Below are positions 60,565 through 63,744 of a stretch of 63,744 bases of DNA, piece by piece. A model generated the notes under the pieces. The model saw only the letters and a list, made by a program, of their open reading frames with translations. It did not search any database and was not told where the DNA came from. The stretch lies in contig ML769467.1 in the NCBI GenBank assembly GCA_009733575.1, forward strand, positions 160,695 through 224,438, read 5' to 3'. Made by a program: the position numbers and the translations under genes. Each line of letters begins with the position of its first letter. Position 1 is the stretch's first letter. Source of the DNA: Gymnopus androsaceus JB14. Lineage: Eukaryota > Basidiomycota > Agaricomycetes > Agaricales > Omphalotaceae.

Positions 60565-60926
60565 CATCAGGAAAAACTGTTTGGGCCTTGGATGGCCTGA
60601 AGTTAACCTCAAGGTAACTCAAAGACACCTAGGCCACCTAGGCCACCTAGGTTGCCTAGGTTCCTTTAGGATGACCTAGGAATTAGGGGGTGGACTTTTG
60701 ACAACCTGAGTCACCTGAGAAAACCTGAGAAAACCTGAGAAAACCTGAGAAACCTGAGAAAACCTGAGGAAACCTGGAAGAACCCTGGGGAAACCTCAGG
60801 CAGCCTGAGATAGTCCTAGGTAACCTAGGAGGCCTAGGCTGCCTAGGCCATCCCAAGTTCAGCCCCTGTAACCTAGGAGGCTTAGGTTACCTAGGCTATC
60901 CTTGGCCCAGACCATTTTTCCTGATG
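60565..60926. mobile_element. MITE D2 (CATCAG family, CACCTAGG and GAAAACCTGA units)
   Basis: 362 bp. Left CATCAGGAAAAACTGTTTGG, right end inverse CATCAGGAAAAATGGTCTGG; TA flanks both sides. Body: CACCTAGG palindromes near both ends and five to six tandem GAAAACCTGA units (60715-60775). Confidence 0.78.
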
Positions 60927-61611
60927 TAATCCTTTCTCAGCAAACACTTCCAGCCTGGCTGAATAGCATAATTGTTGAGAGGGGCGAAGGGGTACCAGGA
61001 GCTGCTCCTGTCAATTCGTAGTAGCAGTCTGAGTAAACGCACGGTATGATTCGACACATTGAAAAATGACCATAACCCAGTACTTGGCCAACAAGAATTA
61101 TCCCTCTCCTCCATTGACGCATCCTGATCACAAATACTGCGACTTCAAATCACAATTAGGACGACTTATTCGTTTTCGAAGTGTAGGCGTCGATGGCTGT
61201 TTCCCCCAGAGTCAAGAGACATTTCCTGGTGATGATGAGACTGAGAAAATCTCAATTTCAAAGGGGGTTCCATATGTTCGAATTCGGCCTTTACTTCACG
61301 GTATTGCTCCTGCAGATGCGGACATCAGCTTGTCCATATGAGCATGCTTGTTTTCGGAATCGCATCGCCTACATCCCTGTACCTTTCCACTCCTGCCATC
61401 TCATCGTTCCTCTCCCTCCCCCAATCCATCTCTTCTTCAATCCTCAAAAACAACCGCTATGTCAACGGCCTCGACGTGCTACTGTGTCCTGCGTACGTCT
61501 TCTTATTCTCTTTTCCTTTTGCATTCTCTTCCCTGCTTGGCTTTCTACCTCTCCTTCTCCAATTCCTCCCCAGATTTAACCACCGTCCGATGCGTATCAA
61601 CACTCTTCTTC
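60927..61611. other. uncharacterised; hydrophobic plus-strand ORF
   Basis: A plus-strand frame (61338-61652) encodes a hydrophobic peptide (SFPFAFSSLLGFLPLLLQFL) preceded by ILKNNRYVNGLDVLLCPA; GT/AG-like signals are present. It ends against the clathrin fragment. It might be another captured exon, but I recognise no family. Confidence 0.3.
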
Positions 61612-63336
61612 TCATTCTTCACACCAGGCATCCCCGGAGCCCGCAACGATGACTTCGAGGAAAGTAGAAGCATCTTCCGCCTTGATGTAAGAGTCGATGG
61701 AATCCTTGATATGAAGACTGTCCAGCTGAGCCTTGGCAAGTCGGCTCCAAACCTCAGGCAGGTTGACCTGGATCGCGTACTTGACACCGCAATCCAGAGA
61801 AACAATGTGTTCAACAAGAACCGTAATAGCCATCGCGTGCTGGTCATACTTCTTGTAGATTGTAAGAGCCTCTTCGAACAGTCCGTGCTCGGTTGCGATC
61901 TTAGCAATCTCCATATAGTCATAGTTTTGGAGTTTGTTGATATAACCGACAACTTTGCCCTTGTCTGCACAAACGGCGGTCAAAGGAAGGAGGTTCTGCA
62001 GGTTCTTGTTATCATTGAACGGAGACAGCTCAATGATGATCTTTTCCAGCAGCTCAATGAGCTCGATGGGGAGGTCGGCAATCAAAAAGGCCTTGACAGT
62101 GACCGATACGTCGTCTGGATCCGTAGACTCAGGCAGCGCAGTGGCCACGATCTATTGTAGCATGAGCGGTATGTAAGAGACGAGTGAATATGCAACTTAC
62201 TTGGTCAATCAAGGCGCGGCGGTGGAGATTATCGGAAACAAGAACTTGGGCCCAAAGCTCAGGTTGGCGATGCTTCACGAGATAACGGGCCTGCTGCTTG
62301 AACATTGTGTTGTTGTTGGTGATGGCAATCAGTTCATCGTCACAGAATCATTTTGCGTATGCGATATAAGCAAGGTAAGGATCCCGCTTCTCACGACTTC
62401 ATGTACGAGCTCGTCAAGGGAGAAGTTGCCAGTGAAAGAGGCAAGGAGAGCCTTAAAGTGTTCTCATCGCAGTTAACATCCAACAAACCGCCAACCACCC
62501 GGGGTGTGTGACCCTCTGGACATACACCTCGGTGAAGTTGGTGAGGTTATTTTGGTAGAGATAAAGAACAAGGTCATGGACAAAGTCGAAACGGTCGCAA
62601 ACGATGATGAGGGGAAGCTGATCTCCGAGCTTGGCTTCCTTGAGGAAATTTTTGACCTTCTCCGGGTTATAGTAATTGCTTTCTCAACAGATGCGCTCAA
62701 CTTCGCGAATCTGACCGGTCCTCGTGGCAGCTTGGATATACTTGAAATGTACCTCGGGGTCAGTGCTAAGATTGGCGATTGAGCCAAGGTAGTAGTAGAC
62801 CTAATAAGAGTAAATGTCAATATAGAACATGGGGACAACCAGGAAACACACCCTCGAATGTCTTGTAGCTCTCTAACATCTCGATTAATTTAACAGGACC
62901 AAGAATATCAGAATATTTGGTGGCAATCTGGATGACCACTTGAAGGTTCTGGCGTATATTGACACGGAGCATTTCCTGAAGGCATGCCATTGACTGCTCA
63001 GTGGTCAAGCAACTGAAGTAGTTGGTAAGCCACTAGGAATAATCATTAGCATCAGAAACCAATTGTGAATCGAGATAACCTACCTCGACCGGGAATGTCG
63101 TTGCATGAACAATAACACGCTTGATGTCTGCCAAATCCTCATATTGCTCAAGAGCCTGCACAATAGTTAGAATAATGGTCACAAGCTAAGACTAAAATAC
63201 ATACCCTCTGCATCAATCCAGCTTTCTCGCAAAGGTTGGCGATCCGTGGACGGTCGTAGTGCGTGAACATCTCATTGCCAAGGATAGCATCCGCGACTTG
63301 TGGGGCGTTATGGGCGGCCTTATTGGACAAAATCAA
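61612..63336 (-). pseudogene. captured/relic fragment of clathrin heavy chain
   Basis: Minus-strand blocks run colinearly through the clathrin heavy chain leg repeats: [79 protein letters not shown], then [88 protein letters not shown]-stop-FCDDELIAITNNN, VSDNLHRRALIDQ, ALPESTDPDDVSVTVKAFL and DKGKVVGYINKLQNYDYMEIAKIATEHGL, to SIDSYIKAED. Introns are retained (for example at ~62870). A frameshift near 62500, a deletion near 62390, a stop near 62360 and loss of both ends disable it. About a third of the ~1,680-residue protein is represented. Confidence 0.78.
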
Positions 63337-63364
63337 ATAGAGTTATGATCCTAATAAATATGAA

Positions 63365-63600
63365 GTTACCGGCATGATCACATTTTATTCTAGGATTTTG
63401 CGGCATGATCACACCATATTTTTAGATTTTGCGCTGTGATCACAATCAAAATTAAGCTCATAGCATGATCACAATGCAATGCAAATTTTATGATATGCCC
63501 AAACTCTCAAGTACCTAATTAGGGTATGCAAACTTTGTCTTTTGCAATCACAATCGTGATCACTGCCAGTTTTTCTGAGTTTTGTGACATGAGCATTGAA
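63365..63600. repeat. array of TGTGATCACA-type palindromes
   Basis: (C/G)(A/T)TGATCAC recurs at about 63372, 63402, 63436, 63464 and 63555, alternating with TTTTGCG(G/C) and TTTTA words. The spacing is irregular. It directly borders the truncated clathrin fragment and resembles the subterminal palindrome arrays of the CATCAG elements, though no CATCAG end is in view before the window stops. Confidence 0.5.
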
Positions 63601-63744
63601 GTTAGTGCTTGAATACAATATTTTGTGCCTGGAAACCTGATTTTTATCTCTTAGACATTCAAACTTGTGCATTCGCTCCAGAATGCAGAGATGTCTCATG
63701 GTGGCTGTGACTATACATTCACTGTATATATATACTGCTTCTGT

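Noticed and set aside
60565..60926. Regular short repeats that might be read as a CRISPR array (also 38755-39121 and 57001-57278)
   Set aside because: Units are contiguous, degenerate 8-10-mers without unique spacers, in a eukaryotic genome, and bounded by TIRs with TSDs.
61348..62160. Plus-strand 270-residue ORF
   Set aside because: Its larger part is antisense to the clathrin heavy chain sequence, which has unmistakable motifs on the minus strand.

Overview
The window reads as a filamentous basidiomycete (Agaricomycetes-type) genome. The evidence is many 45-70 bp spliceosomal introns, KDZ and Plavaka transposases, a TET/JBP-type dioxygenase, a DUF6532 protein, an F-box protein with C-terminal fold typical of mushrooms, a GMC oxidoreductase, a BEACH protein and two intron-bearing tRNAs. 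All family names come from recognising protein motifs by eye; no search was run.

Layout. 0.3-3.5 kb: decayed KDZ transposase (-). 3.9-4.7 kb: intact three-exon secreted protein (+). 5.6-7.5 kb: non-autonomous element with 291-bp terminal inverted repeats (TIRs). 8.1-27.3 kb: one 19.2-kb transposon (here 'element B') with 18-bp perfect TIRs and an AG target duplication, sitting inside a ~0.56-kb hAT-like element whose halves remain at 7957-8104 and 27346-27756. Element B carries a Plavaka transposase and a TET/JBP dioxygenase (both -), two small novel genes and a DUF6532 gene (+), and between them ~5.2 kb of captured host-gene fragments: BRR2 helicase (5' piece), polyubiquitin, a SET9-like piece, an EST1-like gene split by an Sst2-like RGS/DEP piece, and a BRR2 3' piece. 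28.4-33.3 kb: secreted kinase-fold protein (-) and F-box protein (+). 33.6-41.0 kb: nested repeats, including a 700-bp foldback, a small TIR element (35333-40991) invaded by an LTR retrotransposon (35714-40701), itself invaded by a MITE (38755-39121). 43.0-53.5 kb: the most gene-like host segment, with a GMC oxidoreductase and a long BEACH-WD40 protein (both -), then tRNA-Leu. 54.5-63.7 kb: a second graveyard with a secreted-protein remnant, a transportin fragment, a copia RNase H/LTR relic, a tRNA-like gene, a fatty-acid-synthase alpha/beta chimera, two MITEs and a clathrin heavy chain fragment.

Two themes connect the regions. First, a transposon family with ends CATCAG(C/G)AAAA and 2-bp target duplications recurs at least seven times; each copy has its own array of short palindromic subterminal motifs. 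The 19-kb Plavaka/TET element is the only copy seen with a transposase, so it is the likely autonomous relative. Second, host genes are present as intron-retaining, truncated, chimeric pieces, showing DNA-level capture, and many disabling changes are Arg-to-stop CGA>TGA or other CpG>TpG changes, as expected of methylated repeats.
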